Made by a program: the position numbers and the translations under genes
The notes under the pieces: generated by a model
Told to the model about the DNA's origin: nothing
The model's input: the letters and a program-made list of their open reading frames with translations, nothing else
Database searches by the model: none
Part shown: one piece after another, positions 8,297 to 17,524 of the stretch
Layout of the letters: the number at the start of each line of letters is the position of its first letter
Position numbering within the stretch: position 1 is the first letter of the stretch
Assembly: GCF_016765675.1 (NCBI RefSeq)
Contig: NZ_JAESWB010000326.1
Location: 1-53,320, forward strand
Reading direction: 5' to 3'
Length of the DNA: 53,320 nt
From: Neobacillus paridis
Lineage (GTDB): Bacteria > Bacillota > Bacilli > Bacillales > Cytobacillaceae

Positions 8297-8494
8297 TTGC
8301 TTTCCCCCTATTACTCTCCAATTTTTAAAATATTTTCCTAAAATAATTTATTGATCTTATACAGATGCATGGCGAGAACCTTTTCCTACCAACTCCTTTC
8401 ATAGCTTTTACCAACACAAAACTCAGACTAAAAAATATATTAAAAATATTCGGTTATTTATAACGATACCTATACTCTTTACGCATGCTTCCAG

Positions 8495-10138
8495 CTAACT
8501 TGTTTTCACTTTATTCGATACATTGGTTACTAACATGGAGTTTCTAAATTCACTGGGGGTCATGCCCATATATGCTTTAAATACCCGGCCAAAATAGCGG
8601 GAATTACGGTAGCCTACATCTTCCGAAATTTGATAAATAGTGCGGTTCAAATCCATTAACATTGATTTTGCCTTGTCCATTCGTAAATGGGTAAGGTATT
8701 CAATAAAGGAGGAACCAGTTGTCTTTTTGAAAATATTACTAAAATAATTCGGGCTTAAGTGAACCTGTTTGGATACACTTTCTAATGAGATTTCTTCTGT
8801 ATAATGGGAATTAATATATAGCAGTGCTTTTTGAACGGACTTTAACATCGTTTCATTATGATTACTGATGATCTGATTTAAGAACTGATGAACCACTTCA
8901 TAGAACCATTGGCAGATTTGTTCAAGGTTTTCCAGGACAAGCAATTCTTTAGCAAACTTTAGCTGCGTCGTTAATACTTCCTTCAGGTGTGCTCCCCCAT
9001 CAATAGCCGCATGAGCCAGAGTAGAAAGCAAATCCAACGTTTGCAATTTAAACAAATTTGGGTTTATCTTTCTCTTTGATGCGATCTTCCTTATAACAAT
9101 GTCTAAACTATGTTTAACCCCTTCAAAGTCCCCTATGGTCAGCTGATTGGCCATAACCGTTGCTTCTTGCATTTGAAGTAAATCCAGTTCATTAGAAAAC
9201 GGCTCAACATCCTCATAATGGATGACTGTATTACTCCCGTTAAAAAACTTATTTGCCAGTGCCTGCAACGATTCTTTATAGGATAAATGAAGATTTCTCG
9301 CATCTTCATAATAATTGCCGACACCAATAGTAACTGAATATCCGGTATTTTTCTGGATCATTTTCCTTATTTTCTGAGCATAATTGGATGAGATTGTTTT
9401 AAACTCCATACTATTATTCTGTACAGGCAGCGAAAGAAGTACATTGACTATTTCTGCCCCATTAATGATAACCACCCAATCTTCCACTTGATTGTCTTCA
9501 AAATATTGATGGACAGACTTAATGACTCCTTCTCTTATTGACTGCCCCCATGACTCACTTTTATTTTCGATTAGCCGCTTAAAGTTATCGATACAAATAG
9601 TCATACATGTATTTGGAATATTTGATAATCCGGCTAATTGACTTTGATTCCATACTTTCTTGGAGTGTTTAACATTGCCAAAAATTAAATCATAGGCCAA
9701 ACTTCTTTTTAGATCGTTTTGTAAAAGTTCATTTTTGTCGTCCGGTCTGGAATAGGAATAATTACGCTCCTCCTTAATGATTTCCAGGAAAAGTTGGTAT
9801 ATGGCTTCTTCATTTACAGGCTTTTTTAAACAGTCAAAAACACCATTTTTAAAAAAGCCTCTAATCTCTTCATGTTCAAAATGCTCTTTCAGAATAACAA
9901 AATGGAGGTTTCTTTGTTCCTTTATCGCCCCTATAACGAGATTTTGTTCTTTAATAGAGAGATGGTCTATATCAAAAAATACCACTGCTGCTTTGTCATC
10001 CAAATGATTCATACTATTATTCAAAAAAAAGGAATCAATTTTTTTTATTGAAAATGGAGAATGAAGCAGCTCATTTACACTGGCCATCTGCGCTAAAAGA
10101 CTTGCATCTTCAGAAACAATGAAAACCCTAAAGTTCAT
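8495..10138 (-). CDS. YesN-type response regulator with AraC DNA-binding domain (orphan)
   Basis: About 547 aa in three parts. First is a degenerate receiver (MNFRVFIVSEDASLL; acceptor-like Asp in VVFFDIDH, conserved Lys in LKKPVNEE). The middle is the CdaR/GGDEF-like region typical of YesN proteins (YSVTIGVGNYYEDARNLHLS). The C-terminus is an AraC double helix-turn-helix (LESVSKQVHLSPNYFSNIFKK and VGYRNSRYFGRVFKAYMGMTP). Such regulators normally pair with a YesM sensor kinase, but none is adjacent. The acidic pocket is weakened (SED in place of DDE), so it may respond to a ligand rather than phosphate. It sits inside the catabolic block and probably controls it. ATG 10138 is preferred to the upstream TTG at 10156. 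Confidence 0.85.
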   Translation of the reverse strand: MNFRVFIVSEDASLLAQMASVNELLHSPFSIKKIDSFFLNNSMNHLDDKAAVVFFDIDHLSIKEQNLVIGAIKEQRNLHFVILKEHFEHEEIRGFFKNGVFDCLKKPVNEEAIYQLFLEIIKEERNYSYSRPDDKNELLQNDLKRSLAYDLIFGNVKHSKKVWNQSQLAGLSNIPNTCMTICIDNFKRLIENKSESWGQSIREGVIKSVHQYFEDNQVEDWVVIINGAEIVNVLLSLPVQNNSMEFKTISSNYAQKIRKMIQKNTGYSVTIGVGNYYEDARNLHLSYKESLQALANKFFNGSNTVIHYEDVEPFSNELDLLQMQEATVMANQLTIGDFEGVKHSLDIVIRKIASKRKINPNLFKLQTLDLLSTLAHAAIDGGAHLKEVLTTQLKFAKELLVLENLEQICQWFYEVVHQFLNQIISNHNETMLKSVQKALLYINSHYTEEISLESVSKQVHLSPNYFSNIFKKTTGSSFIEYLTHLRMDKAKSMLMDLNRTIYQISEDVGYRNSRYFGRVFKAYMGMTPSEFRNSMLVTNVSNKVKTS

Positions 10139-10179
10139 TTCATCCCAACCTTTCAATACATAAGAAGTGAGCGAATATG

Positions 10180-11823
10180 TTATAAAGGTTTTTTCAAGCC
10201 CAGATCCTGTGCTTTATTGATCGCTTTAATATAGCCGGCATCAGCATGTCTGATAATATTTAACCCCGGGTCAATCGTGAGTAAGGTTTTTAACTTTTTT
10301 AAAGCCATTAAACTTCCATCTGCTACCGCTGTCATCCCTGAATGAATGGAGTTTCCTATCCCGACACCGCCTCCTTGCTGGATACTTACCATGGTTGCCC
10401 CCGACACGGCATTTAACATCGCATTTAAAATCGGCCAATCGGCGATCGCGTCACTGCCATCCGGCATCCCTTCCGTTTCCCTGCCAGGTGCCGCCATGGT
10501 GCTGCCTTCTGAATGGTCCCGGGTAATCGCAATTGGAGCTGATAATTCACCTTTTGCAACCATGCTATTAATTAGTTCGCCTATCTGGCTACGCTCCTGA
10601 TAATCAAGCCAGCAGGTCCTCGCCGGCAATCCATAAAAATATATTTTCTCCTGTACATAGTTAATCCAGCGGCAAATTCTTTCGTCACTTCGAAAAGTAG
10701 ATAGGATCACTTCGTCCAATTTATATATGTCTCCCGGATTTCCGGAAAGAGCAATCCAGCGGCATGGTCCTCGGCCTTCACAATAAAGTGGGCGCAAATA
10801 TTCCGATACAAAGCCTGGAAACGAAAAAGCTTTTTCATAGCCGGCTTTATAGGCCTGACCACGAATATTGTTTCCATAGTCAAACACAACAGCACCTCTA
10901 TGCTGCAGCTTACACATGGCATCCACATGAGCAATTAGCGTTTCCTCGGCCATTTGTAAGTACTTCTCAGGTTTTCTTTTTCGGAGGAAATTGGCTTGCT
11001 CTAATGACAAGCCACTGGGTATATACCCATTTAATAAGTCATGAACAGCTGTTTGATCGGTCACGATATCAGGAGTCACATCTTTATTGAGTATTTCACA
11101 ATATATATCTGCTGCATTGCCATTCAGAGCAATGGCAAGCGGTCTTTCTGCCTCAATCGCTTCGTTTGCCAGCTTCAAAGCTTCATCAAGTGTATGAACT
11201 TTCACATCACAATAATTATTAACTAATCGTTTGGTTATTTTTGCTTCATCAACCTCGACAACAATACAAACACCACCGTTCATGGTTACCGATAAGGGCT
11301 GGGCTGAACCCATTCCTCCCAGTCCTGAGGTTAGAACAAGCTTTCCTTTTAAGGAACGATTAAAATATCGATTGGCGATTTCACTCATCGTTTCAAACGT
11401 TGCTTGTAATACGCCTTGAACTCCAATATAGGCCCATGATGCAGCAGTTGATTGCCCATACATTGTTAATCCCTTTTTTTCAAGCTTGGTAAAATACTCA
11501 TCGTTTGCCCATTTTGGTACAACCATTGCAGTAGAAGATATAACACGTGGAGCAAATGAAGAAGTTTGAAATGTCGCAACCGGCTTTCCTGATTGAATCA
11601 ATAGCGTTTGGTTATCCTCTAACTGTTTTAGTTCACGGATGATTACCTCAAACGCCCGCTTGTTTCTAGCAGCCTTTCCTCGGCTGCCATAAACAATTAA
11701 TTCTTTACTATTTTCGGCTACACGAGGGTCAAGACTGTTCAGAAATAACCGTAACAATGCTTCCGTTTCCCAATTCTTACAATTTAATTCATTGCCGGTC
11801 GGTGACTGTATGGTTTGAAACAT
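10180..11823 (-). CDS. hutU: urocanate hydratase family protein with altered active-site motifs
   Basis: 547 aa, the size of urocanase, which hydrates urocanate to imidazolone propionate using tightly bound NAD. The NAD-binding segment SGLGGMGSAQPLSV (166-179) and the essential cysteine (Cys404 in GLPARTCW) are present. Several usually invariant motifs differ: YGQSTAASW (122-130) where urocanases have YGQMTAGSW, RDHSEGST (435-442) for RDHLDSGS with one residue missing, and QQGGGVGIG (482-490) for HHGGGVGMG. This suggests a paralogue with a different substrate; relatives acting on thio- or S-methylthio-urocanate are known. No hutH, hutI or hutG lies nearby. The start follows AAAGGGAG. Partners are the acyl-CoA dehydrogenase and CoA-transferase just upstream. 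Confidence 0.85.
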   Translation of the reverse strand: MFQTIQSPTGNELNCKNWETEALLRLFLNSLDPRVAENSKELIVYGSRGKAARNKRAFEVIIRELKQLEDNQTLLIQSGKPVATFQTSSFAPRVISSTAMVVPKWANDEYFTKLEKKGLTMYGQSTAASWAYIGVQGVLQATFETMSEIANRYFNRSLKGKLVLTSGLGGMGSAQPLSVTMNGGVCIVVEVDEAKITKRLVNNYCDVKVHTLDEALKLANEAIEAERPLAIALNGNAADIYCEILNKDVTPDIVTDQTAVHDLLNGYIPSGLSLEQANFLRKRKPEKYLQMAEETLIAHVDAMCKLQHRGAVVFDYGNNIRGQAYKAGYEKAFSFPGFVSEYLRPLYCEGRGPCRWIALSGNPGDIYKLDEVILSTFRSDERICRWINYVQEKIYFYGLPARTCWLDYQERSQIGELINSMVAKGELSAPIAITRDHSEGSTMAAPGRETEGMPDGSDAIADWPILNAMLNAVSGATMVSIQQGGGVGIGNSIHSGMTAVADGSLMALKKLKTLLTIDPGLNIIRHADAGYIKAINKAQDLGLKKPL

Positions 11824-11903
11824 AAAATCGCTCCCTTTAAAACTAAAACAACACGGATAACTTATTAATTCACTAAAAACTTTTCATTTTCCTTCATTCG
11901 ACT

Positions 11904-13043
11904 TTATTTTAAGAGATGACTGGCAATGACCATTTTTTGTACTTGAGAGGTGCCTTCAAAAATTTCCAAAATCCGTTGATCACGGTAAAAGCGCTCGACT
12001 GGATATTCTTTCATGTAGCCATATCCACCATGGATTTGAACAGCTTTATGAACGATACGGTTCGATATCTCGGAGGTAAATAATTTTGCAATAGAGGCTT
12101 CTTTTGATAGTCTGTACCCTTTTTTATCTTTAAGGCTGGCAGCATAATACGTGTATAACCGGCCTACTTCCAGCTCTGCCGCCATTTCGGCAAGCATCCA
12201 TTGAAGCCCTTGGAATTGCGATATTGGTTGGCTGAATGCGATCCGCTCTTTTGAATAAGAAATGGCTGAATCTAATGCAGCTTGGGCAAGTCCAATGGCC
12301 ATGGAAGCAATCCCAATCCGCCCGCGGTCAACAACCGTCATGGCAATTTTGAATCCGTCGCCTTCCTTTCCAACAAGATTCCCCTTGGGAATTCGGCAAT
12401 TTTCAAAAATAACTTCATTGGTCCTGGCCCCGCGAATACCCATCTTGTCGTCTCCAGCCCCAAATGATAATCCCGGTGTTCCTTTTTCAACAATAAATGC
12501 GCTAATTCCCTTCGAACCTTTTTCTTGCTCGGTCTTTGCATATACCACATATGTATCGGCATATACAGCATTGGTAATGAATATTTTTGAACCGTTTATG
12601 ATATATTCATCCCCTACAAGTTTAGCATTCGTCTTCATGGAGGAAACGTCAGTCCCCCCATTAGGCTCTGTTAAACAGAAAGCAAATAACTTTTCGCCAG
12701 CACAACCAGGAACTAAATATTTTTTTCGCTGTTTTTCATTGGCCGCTAAGTATAGGCCATCAATTCCCAAGTAGTGGGCTGTAAGAATAGAGCCAGTTGC
12801 CGCACATGCATAAGTGATTTCTTCAACAGCGATTGCCTCTGCAATCGAATCGGCCCCTACTCCGCCATCCTTTTCCGGATAGGCAATCCCCATTAACCCT
12901 AATTCCGCTAACCTGGGTATGTGTTCTGTTGGAAAGCGATTATCCCTATCTAATTCAGCCGCTTTGGGTTGTAAAACCTCCCTGCTAAATTCCCGCACCA
13001 TTTGGCGAATGCTTCTTTGTTCCTCTGTTAATTCAAAATGCAC
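11904..13043 (-). CDS. acyl-CoA dehydrogenase
   Basis: This 379-aa FAD enzyme oxidises an acyl-CoA to the 2,3-enoyl-CoA and passes electrons to ETF. The FAD/substrate signatures AFCLTEPNGGTDVSS and QIHGGYGYMKEYPVERFYRDQRI are present, and the catalytic base is Glu in LEIFEGTSQ near the C-terminus. I set the start at GTG 13043 (HFELTEEQRSI follows), 7 nt after AAAGGGGG; this gives the family length and a 25-bp gap from the CoA-transferase, while the longer frame from 13124 overlaps it. Between a CoA-transferase and a urocanase paralogue, a propionyl side chain on an imidazole ring is an attractive substrate, but branched-chain or aryl acyl-CoAs are possible. Confidence 0.93.
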   Translation of the reverse strand: MHFELTEEQRSIRQMVREFSREVLQPKAAELDRDNRFPTEHIPRLAELGLMGIAYPEKDGGVGADSIAEAIAVEEITYACAATGSILTAHYLGIDGLYLAANEKQRKKYLVPGCAGEKLFAFCLTEPNGGTDVSSMKTNAKLVGDEYIINGSKIFITNAVYADTYVVYAKTEQEKGSKGISAFIVEKGTPGLSFGAGDDKMGIRGARTNEVIFENCRIPKGNLVGKEGDGFKIAMTVVDRGRIGIASMAIGLAQAALDSAISYSKERIAFSQPISQFQGLQWMLAEMAAELEVGRLYTYYAASLKDKKGYRLSKEASIAKLFTSEISNRIVHKAVQIHGGYGYMKEYPVERFYRDQRILEIFEGTSQVQKMVIASHLLK

Positions 13044-13068
13044 CGTTATTCCCCCTTTTTCCATTGTA

Positions 13069-14223
13069 TTAAATGATGCCTTGCTTCCTGTATTTGCTGA
13101 GAATTTCATCTGTATGTTCACCAAGTGAAGGGCTCGGCTTATTGATAATTGCCGGTGTCTTGGAAAACTTTACAGGATTTCCAAGGATTTTTGTTTTCCC
13201 GGCAATTGGATGTTCTAATTCAACAAGCATTTCGCGAACAGCAATATGATCATCTTCACAAATCTCTTGAATATTTAATATTGGTGAGCTTGGAACACCG
13301 CCATTATTCATCATTTCAACTGCTTCCTCGACGGTATAAGCCCGGAGCCAATCTTCAATGATAAGTTTAAGCTCATCCACATGTTTTGTTCGTAACGCAT
13401 CCTTACAGAACCGTTCATCCTGTTCCAGCTCTGGACGACCCATAATGGAACATAATCGTTTAAAAAGAGAATCATTTGCCACCGCAATCACAATGTACCC
13501 GTCTTGGGCCTTAAAAATATCGAAAGGTGAACTAATTGGATGACGGCTGCCAATTCTTTCTGGTACTATCCCTTCAATCGTATAGCGCATAACATTGCTT
13601 TCTAATAAGGAGAAAATAGAATCTACCATTGCCACATCAATACATTGACCCTCACCTGTTCTCTGCCGGTGAAATAGGGCAACCATAATTCCATAGGCCG
13701 TATACAAAGCTGCACTCATATCACCTAGGGAGGATCCAACTCGGGTTGGTGGTTGCTGCGGATGACCGGTAATACTGGCCAACCCGCCCATTGCCTGGGC
13801 AACGAGATCATAGGCCGGCCGGGCGCTATAGGGACCATACTGACCAAACCCGGAGATAGAAGCATAGATAATTCCGGGATTGAGTTGCTTTAAATTCTCA
13901 TAATCTAAACCAAGTTTTTTCATTACCCCCGGACGAAAGTTTTCAATTACGACATCAGCTTCTTTTATAAGCTCCTTAAGGAGTTCTATCGATTCATTAC
14001 TCTTCAGGTTTAGTTCAATACTTTTCTTTCCTCTGTTTAAAAACATAAAGTAACCGCTCTCATTATTTTGATAAGGCCCAAACCCCCTTGTATCATCCCC
14101 TGTACCCGGCTTTTCAATTTTTATTACTTCCGCTCCCATATCCGCCAACAGCATCGTACAGTAGGGACCAGCCAACACTCTGGTAAAATCTAACACTTTA
14201 ATATGCTCAAGTGGACGTTGCAC
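13069..14223 (-). CDS. family III CoA-transferase (CaiB/BaiF)
   Basis: This 384-aa enzyme moves CoA between carboxylic acids. Diagnostic segments are LDFTRVLAGPYCTMLLADMGAEVIK, the glycine-rich SGFGQYGPY and the catalytic Asp168 in SLGDMSAALY. GTG at 14223 is the start, 8 nt after AAGGAG. It is the first gene of the catabolic block and is followed 25 bp later by the acyl-CoA dehydrogenase. In a cyclic scheme it could load the incoming acid using the product enoyl-CoA as donor, releasing the free unsaturated acid for the urocanase paralogue. Confidence 0.93.
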   Translation of the reverse strand: MQRPLEHIKVLDFTRVLAGPYCTMLLADMGAEVIKIEKPGTGDDTRGFGPYQNNESGYFMFLNRGKKSIELNLKSNESIELLKELIKEADVVIENFRPGVMKKLGLDYENLKQLNPGIIYASISGFGQYGPYSARPAYDLVAQAMGGLASITGHPQQPPTRVGSSLGDMSAALYTAYGIMVALFHRQRTGEGQCIDVAMVDSIFSLLESNVMRYTIEGIVPERIGSRHPISSPFDIFKAQDGYIVIAVANDSLFKRLCSIMGRPELEQDERFCKDALRTKHVDELKLIIEDWLRAYTVEEAVEMMNNGGVPSSPILNIQEICEDDHIAVREMLVELEHPIAGKTKILGNPVKFSKTPAIINKPSPSLGEHTDEILSKYRKQGII

Positions 14224-14247
14224 GACGATTCTCCTTCCTTTTTCCTA

Positions 14248-14345
14248 ACTATTAATAGTAATTTTCATATGGATGACATTTCGTAACAAGTGTAATATCT
14301 TACTTTTTTGTGCACTTTTTTAAGAATTTTCTAAAAAAAGTGCAC
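14248..14345 (-). promoter_or_regulatory. control region of the catabolic block with two palindromes
   Basis: Upstream of the CoA-transferase lie a 12-nt palindrome ACTATTAATAGT (14248-14259) and a long inverted repeat GTGCACTTTTTT (14310-14321) with AAAAAAAGTGCAC (14333-14345). I could not assign a convincing -35/-10 pair. The long repeat is a candidate operator for the block or for its YesN-type regulator. Confidence 0.45.
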
Positions 14346-14349
14346 ATGA

Positions 14350-14386
14350 AACAAAAAACTCAACCCAAATAATAACTGGGTTGAGT
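14350..14386 (-). terminator. terminator after the amidohydrolase gene
   Basis: ACTCAACCCA (14358-14367) pairs with TGGGTTGAGT (14377-14386), and a T run follows on the minus strand. It separates the amidohydrolase from the CoA-transferase operon. Confidence 0.8.
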
Positions 14387-14402
14387 TAGTTTGTTATTTC
14401 TA

Positions 14403-15995
14403 TCAGTATTTTTGTTCTGTTCTATCATAAACCGTCCGTCCCGCAACCACCGTTTTTACCGCTTGGGCTTTTAGCATATCCTCTGAGGTGCCGGCAAATA
14501 GATCACGGTCAAAAATCGAGAAGTCGGCAGCGTAACCGGGTTTAATCAGCCCGCGCTCGTGCTCTTTACAAATAGCCTGGGCACTGCCGACCGTATACAT
14601 GCGAATGGCATCAAACCGGGAGATTTTTTCCTTCGGCACATATCCTTCATGCGCGGCATAAGGCCTTTTCCGCTCTACCGCAGCATAGATCGAAGCAATC
14701 GGATTAAAATCCTCGATTGGGGCATCCGTTCCTGCGGCACACATAATGCCATGATCTAATAAGGTCTTCCAAGGATAAGCATATTCCAAACGTTCTTCGC
14801 CAAGGCGGTCAATGACCCAAGGAAAATCAGATGGAACAAACGCTGGCTGCACATCGACAACTACCGGCAATTTCGCCATCCGTTCGATTAAATCTTCACG
14901 CAGAACACAGGCGTGGATTAAGCGGTCACGTTTGCCGCTTGGCGCCGGATACTGCTCAATCACATTGAGAATTTGTTCCGCCCCGGCATCACCAATCATA
15001 TGTACGGCAACCACTTCATCATATTTACGGGCAAGCTTGACAAGCTCCTCCAGCTGTTCATCAGTTTGCACCAGCAGCCCGTTATGGCCCGGCTGATCGG
15101 CATACGACTTGGATAACGCAGCGGTTGAACCGCCTAATGACCCATCCGTGAAAATTTTCATCGCTCCCGGCTCAATAAATGGCGCGTCAAAGTCAAGATT
15201 CGCCTGCATCATTTTTTCAAAAACAGTATAGTGTCGAAGCAGGTTTACACGGAAATGATGTTTCTCACCAATAACACGGTGAAAGGCCGTCAGCGGATTA
15301 TGAAAATCGCCGAAATAGGACATATCTTCCGTATGGGCACCTGTTAAGCCGACCGACAGCATCTGCTCAACCGCAAGGCTTAGCTCCGCTGCCAAAGAAT
15401 CAATATAGGCTTCTCCTCCCCGGGGAATCGCATTGGTCACGAGGTCTGAGGCTTTTTCATATAAAAGCCCATTTAACTTTCCAGCGGGATCCCGGCCGAT
15501 CTCCCCTCCGGCAGGTGCCTTACTTGTTTCCGTTATTCCGCCTGCCTGCAGCGCCGCTGTATTTCCAAGAACAACATGATGACAAACCCTAGTTAAAAGG
15601 ATCGGTCCTTTTCGAATCGCATCAAGTTCAGCCATGGTTGGAATTCGCTTATCAGGAAAATTATTTTCATTCCAGCCTTCGCCAAACAGCCATTGATCAG
15701 CAGGTGTTGTCTCCGCTGCCTCCTTGACCATCGCTAACATCTCTTCCGCCGAACGGGCTTTTGTTAAGTCGAGCCGAAGTAACTTTTCTCCTTGAAAAAT
15801 CAGATGAAGATGGCTGTCAACGAACCCCGGGTACATGACCGTACCTTGCAAATTGATGCACTCATCTGCCTGGACATGAAGCTCAGCAAACGAGCCGACC
15901 GCTAGGATTCTATCATTCCTAACCAGAACAGCTTCAACCGTTTCATTTTCTTTTTCCATCGTGTAAATGGTTCCACCATACCACAGTTGTTTCAT
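14403..15995 (-). CDS. YtcJ-like metal-dependent amidohydrolase
   Basis: This 530-aa protein of the amidohydrolase-3 group (B. subtilis YtcJ type) has an N-terminal beta-sandwich (YGGTIYTM), the metal motif GFVDSHLHL (HxH), further His ligands in VAVHMIGDAG and RLIHACVL, and the Asp in AAGTDAPIED. These enzymes hydrolyse cyclic amides or deacylate small substrates; the true substrate of YtcJ proteins is unknown. GGTGAGGGGATC precedes the ATG. It lies in the same direction upstream of the imidazole-like cluster but is cut off by a terminator, so I do not place it in that operon, and it is too long for a standard imidazolonepropionase. Confidence 0.88.
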   Translation of the reverse strand: MKQLWYGGTIYTMEKENETVEAVLVRNDRILAVGSFAELHVQADECINLQGTVMYPGFVDSHLHLIFQGEKLLRLDLTKARSAEEMLAMVKEAAETTPADQWLFGEGWNENNFPDKRIPTMAELDAIRKGPILLTRVCHHVVLGNTAALQAGGITETSKAPAGGEIGRDPAGKLNGLLYEKASDLVTNAIPRGGEAYIDSLAAELSLAVEQMLSVGLTGAHTEDMSYFGDFHNPLTAFHRVIGEKHHFRVNLLRHYTVFEKMMQANLDFDAPFIEPGAMKIFTDGSLGGSTAALSKSYADQPGHNGLLVQTDEQLEELVKLARKYDEVVAVHMIGDAGAEQILNVIEQYPAPSGKRDRLIHACVLREDLIERMAKLPVVVDVQPAFVPSDFPWVIDRLGEERLEYAYPWKTLLDHGIMCAAGTDAPIEDFNPIASIYAAVERKRPYAAHEGYVPKEKISRFDAIRMYTVGSAQAICKEHERGLIKPGYAADFSIFDRDLFAGTSEDMLKAQAVKTVVAGRTVYDRTEQKY

Positions 15996-16234
15996 TAAAA
16001 TGATCCCCTCACCGCAATAGTTTCCTTAAATCAGCTGAAAAACCAGCACACATTCAACGGCCCAGCTTATTCAATCTCTTTTCCTTGCCTTAACAGGACC
16101 AAAGTGCCCAGCTACCTTTTTCCAAATTCCAAAGATTATAGATGAAAATAAGACACAGCAGAAGAATAACAAGATCTATGTCTATTATAATCGATAATAA
16201 TGGAATGCTGACAGGAATCAATTTTAAGATATAT

Positions 16235-17524
16235 TTATTTATAGGTTCCTTTAATGCTGATTTTATAGCCCAAATTTACGAGTAAGTTATGAAGCAAATT
16301 GACCCGTGATACTTTCATTCTCTTACATATCGATTTCCAGGAGTAAAATTCCTTCCTAAACCACATATATCCTTCGAATAGTTCTTCAGCAGTCATTTGT
16401 TTCGGTTGATAGGCAACTCTTGTTTTTCCGTTATATGCACTCCAGTCGTCTGTCAAAAGCCTTCCTTCTCTTTTATACTGTTCATAAACCGGGGTTTTGG
16501 GTAACGGTGTCAGAATGCTGACGGTTACCCCATCAATGCCAAGGTGATTGCAGGCATCCAGTGTTTTCTTAAAAACATCGCGGTTATCTGTATCAAAACC
16601 AAAAATGATTCCCGCCTGCACTGAAATGCCGTGCCTGTGAATATCGCCAATGAGCTGCTCATACTTTGCAACATTGTTGATCCGCTTGTTCACACTTTGC
16701 AGGCTTTCCTCGGAAAAGGACTCAATTCCGACAAAGAAATAAATACAGCCGGATTCTTTGGCAAGCTGCAATAGTTCCTGATCACGGCACCGCTCCAGCG
16801 TCACCTGGGCAGCCCAGCGCTTGTTTAAGCCCTTCAACTCTTTCATCAGTGCTTTAGCATACCTGATGTCACCAAAAAAGTTATCATCCCAAAAAACAAA
16901 ATATTTGCTCTTCATTTGGCGAATATCTTCAATTACTTCAGCAATCGGCCGTGTTCTGAACGAATCATAATAAATTTGTTTAAGGTTGCAGTACGCGCAA
17001 TGATAAGGGCAGCCTCTTGAGGAAATGACCGCACCTTTTGTAAAGAATCGCTTATGAATTAAATCCCGCCTTGGAATTGGAATTCCAGCCAAGAAAGGGA
17101 TCTCACCCATCTGATAGAGCTTTTTCTCACATTCGCCATTGTAAAATTCCGAAAGAAACTGTGGCCAAGTTTGTTCTGCCTCGCCAACAATCAGATAATC
17201 ACAATGCTCCATTGCTTCGTCCGGTAAAAGGGTGACATGCGGTCCGCCAAAGACAACCTTTGCTCCCATTTCCCTGAATTTTTCCGACATTCGATAACAG
17301 TGGGCAGCGTTTGAAGTATTCACGGTGATCGCTACTAAGTCAAAATGCCGGTCAAAGGGGATCTTTTGGTTGTACTCATCCACTAAGGTTACGAGATATT
17401 TTTCCTGGTCAACAAAGGCGGCCAGATACGGCATGGTAATCTGGACAAAGTTATTAAATTGCCTTTTTCTAAAGCGATTGATTTCTTGATTCTCCGGAGT
17501 AATCATCAATAATTTCTTTTTCAC
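16235..17524 (-). CDS. B12-binding-domain radical SAM protein
   Basis: 429 aa: an N-terminal cobalamin-binding-like Rossmann domain (about 1-140, with VFGGPHVTLLPDEAM and YLIVGEAEQTW) and a radical SAM core with the 4Fe-4S motif at Cys172, Cys176 and Cys179 (RGCPYHCAYCN). A C-terminal segment of about 80 residues resembles other B12-radical SAM enzymes. Members methylate or rearrange unactivated carbons (BchE-like, hopanoid, antibiotic enzymes). The substrate is unknown. It is divergent from a SAM methyltransferase across about 180 bp, which hints at a common pathway. Confidence 0.85.
   Translation of the reverse strand: MKKKLLMITPENQEINRFRKRQFNNFVQITMPYLAAFVDQEKYLVTLVDEYNQKIPFDRHFDLVAITVNTSNAAHCYRMSEKFREMGAKVVFGGPHVTLLPDEAMEHCDYLIVGEAEQTWPQFLSEFYNGECEKKLYQMGEIPFLAGIPIPRRDLIHKRFFTKGAVISSRGCPYHCAYCNLKQIYYDSFRTRPIAEVIEDIRQMKSKYFVFWDDNFFGDIRYAKALMKELKGLNKRWAAQVTLERCRDQELLQLAKESGCIYFFVGIESFSEESLQSVNKRINNVAKYEQLIGDIHRHGISVQAGIIFGFDTDNRDVFKKTLDACNHLGIDGVTVSILTPLPKTPVYEQYKREGRLLTDDWSAYNGKTRVAYQPKQMTAEELFEGYMWFRKEFYSWKSICKRMKVSRVNLLHNLLVNLGYKISIKGTYK

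Noticed and set aside
14403..15995. Imidazolonepropionase (HutI) to complete the urocanate route
   Set aside because: The protein is about 110 residues longer than HutI and has YtcJ-type motifs; a terminator separates it from the urocanase operon.
16070..16175. Short leftward frame ending FGIWKKVAGHFGPVKARKRD between the amidohydrolase and the radical SAM gene
   Set aside because: It could be a small membrane peptide or even a precursor for the radical SAM enzyme, but no ribosome binding site or start is present and no precursor motif is seen.
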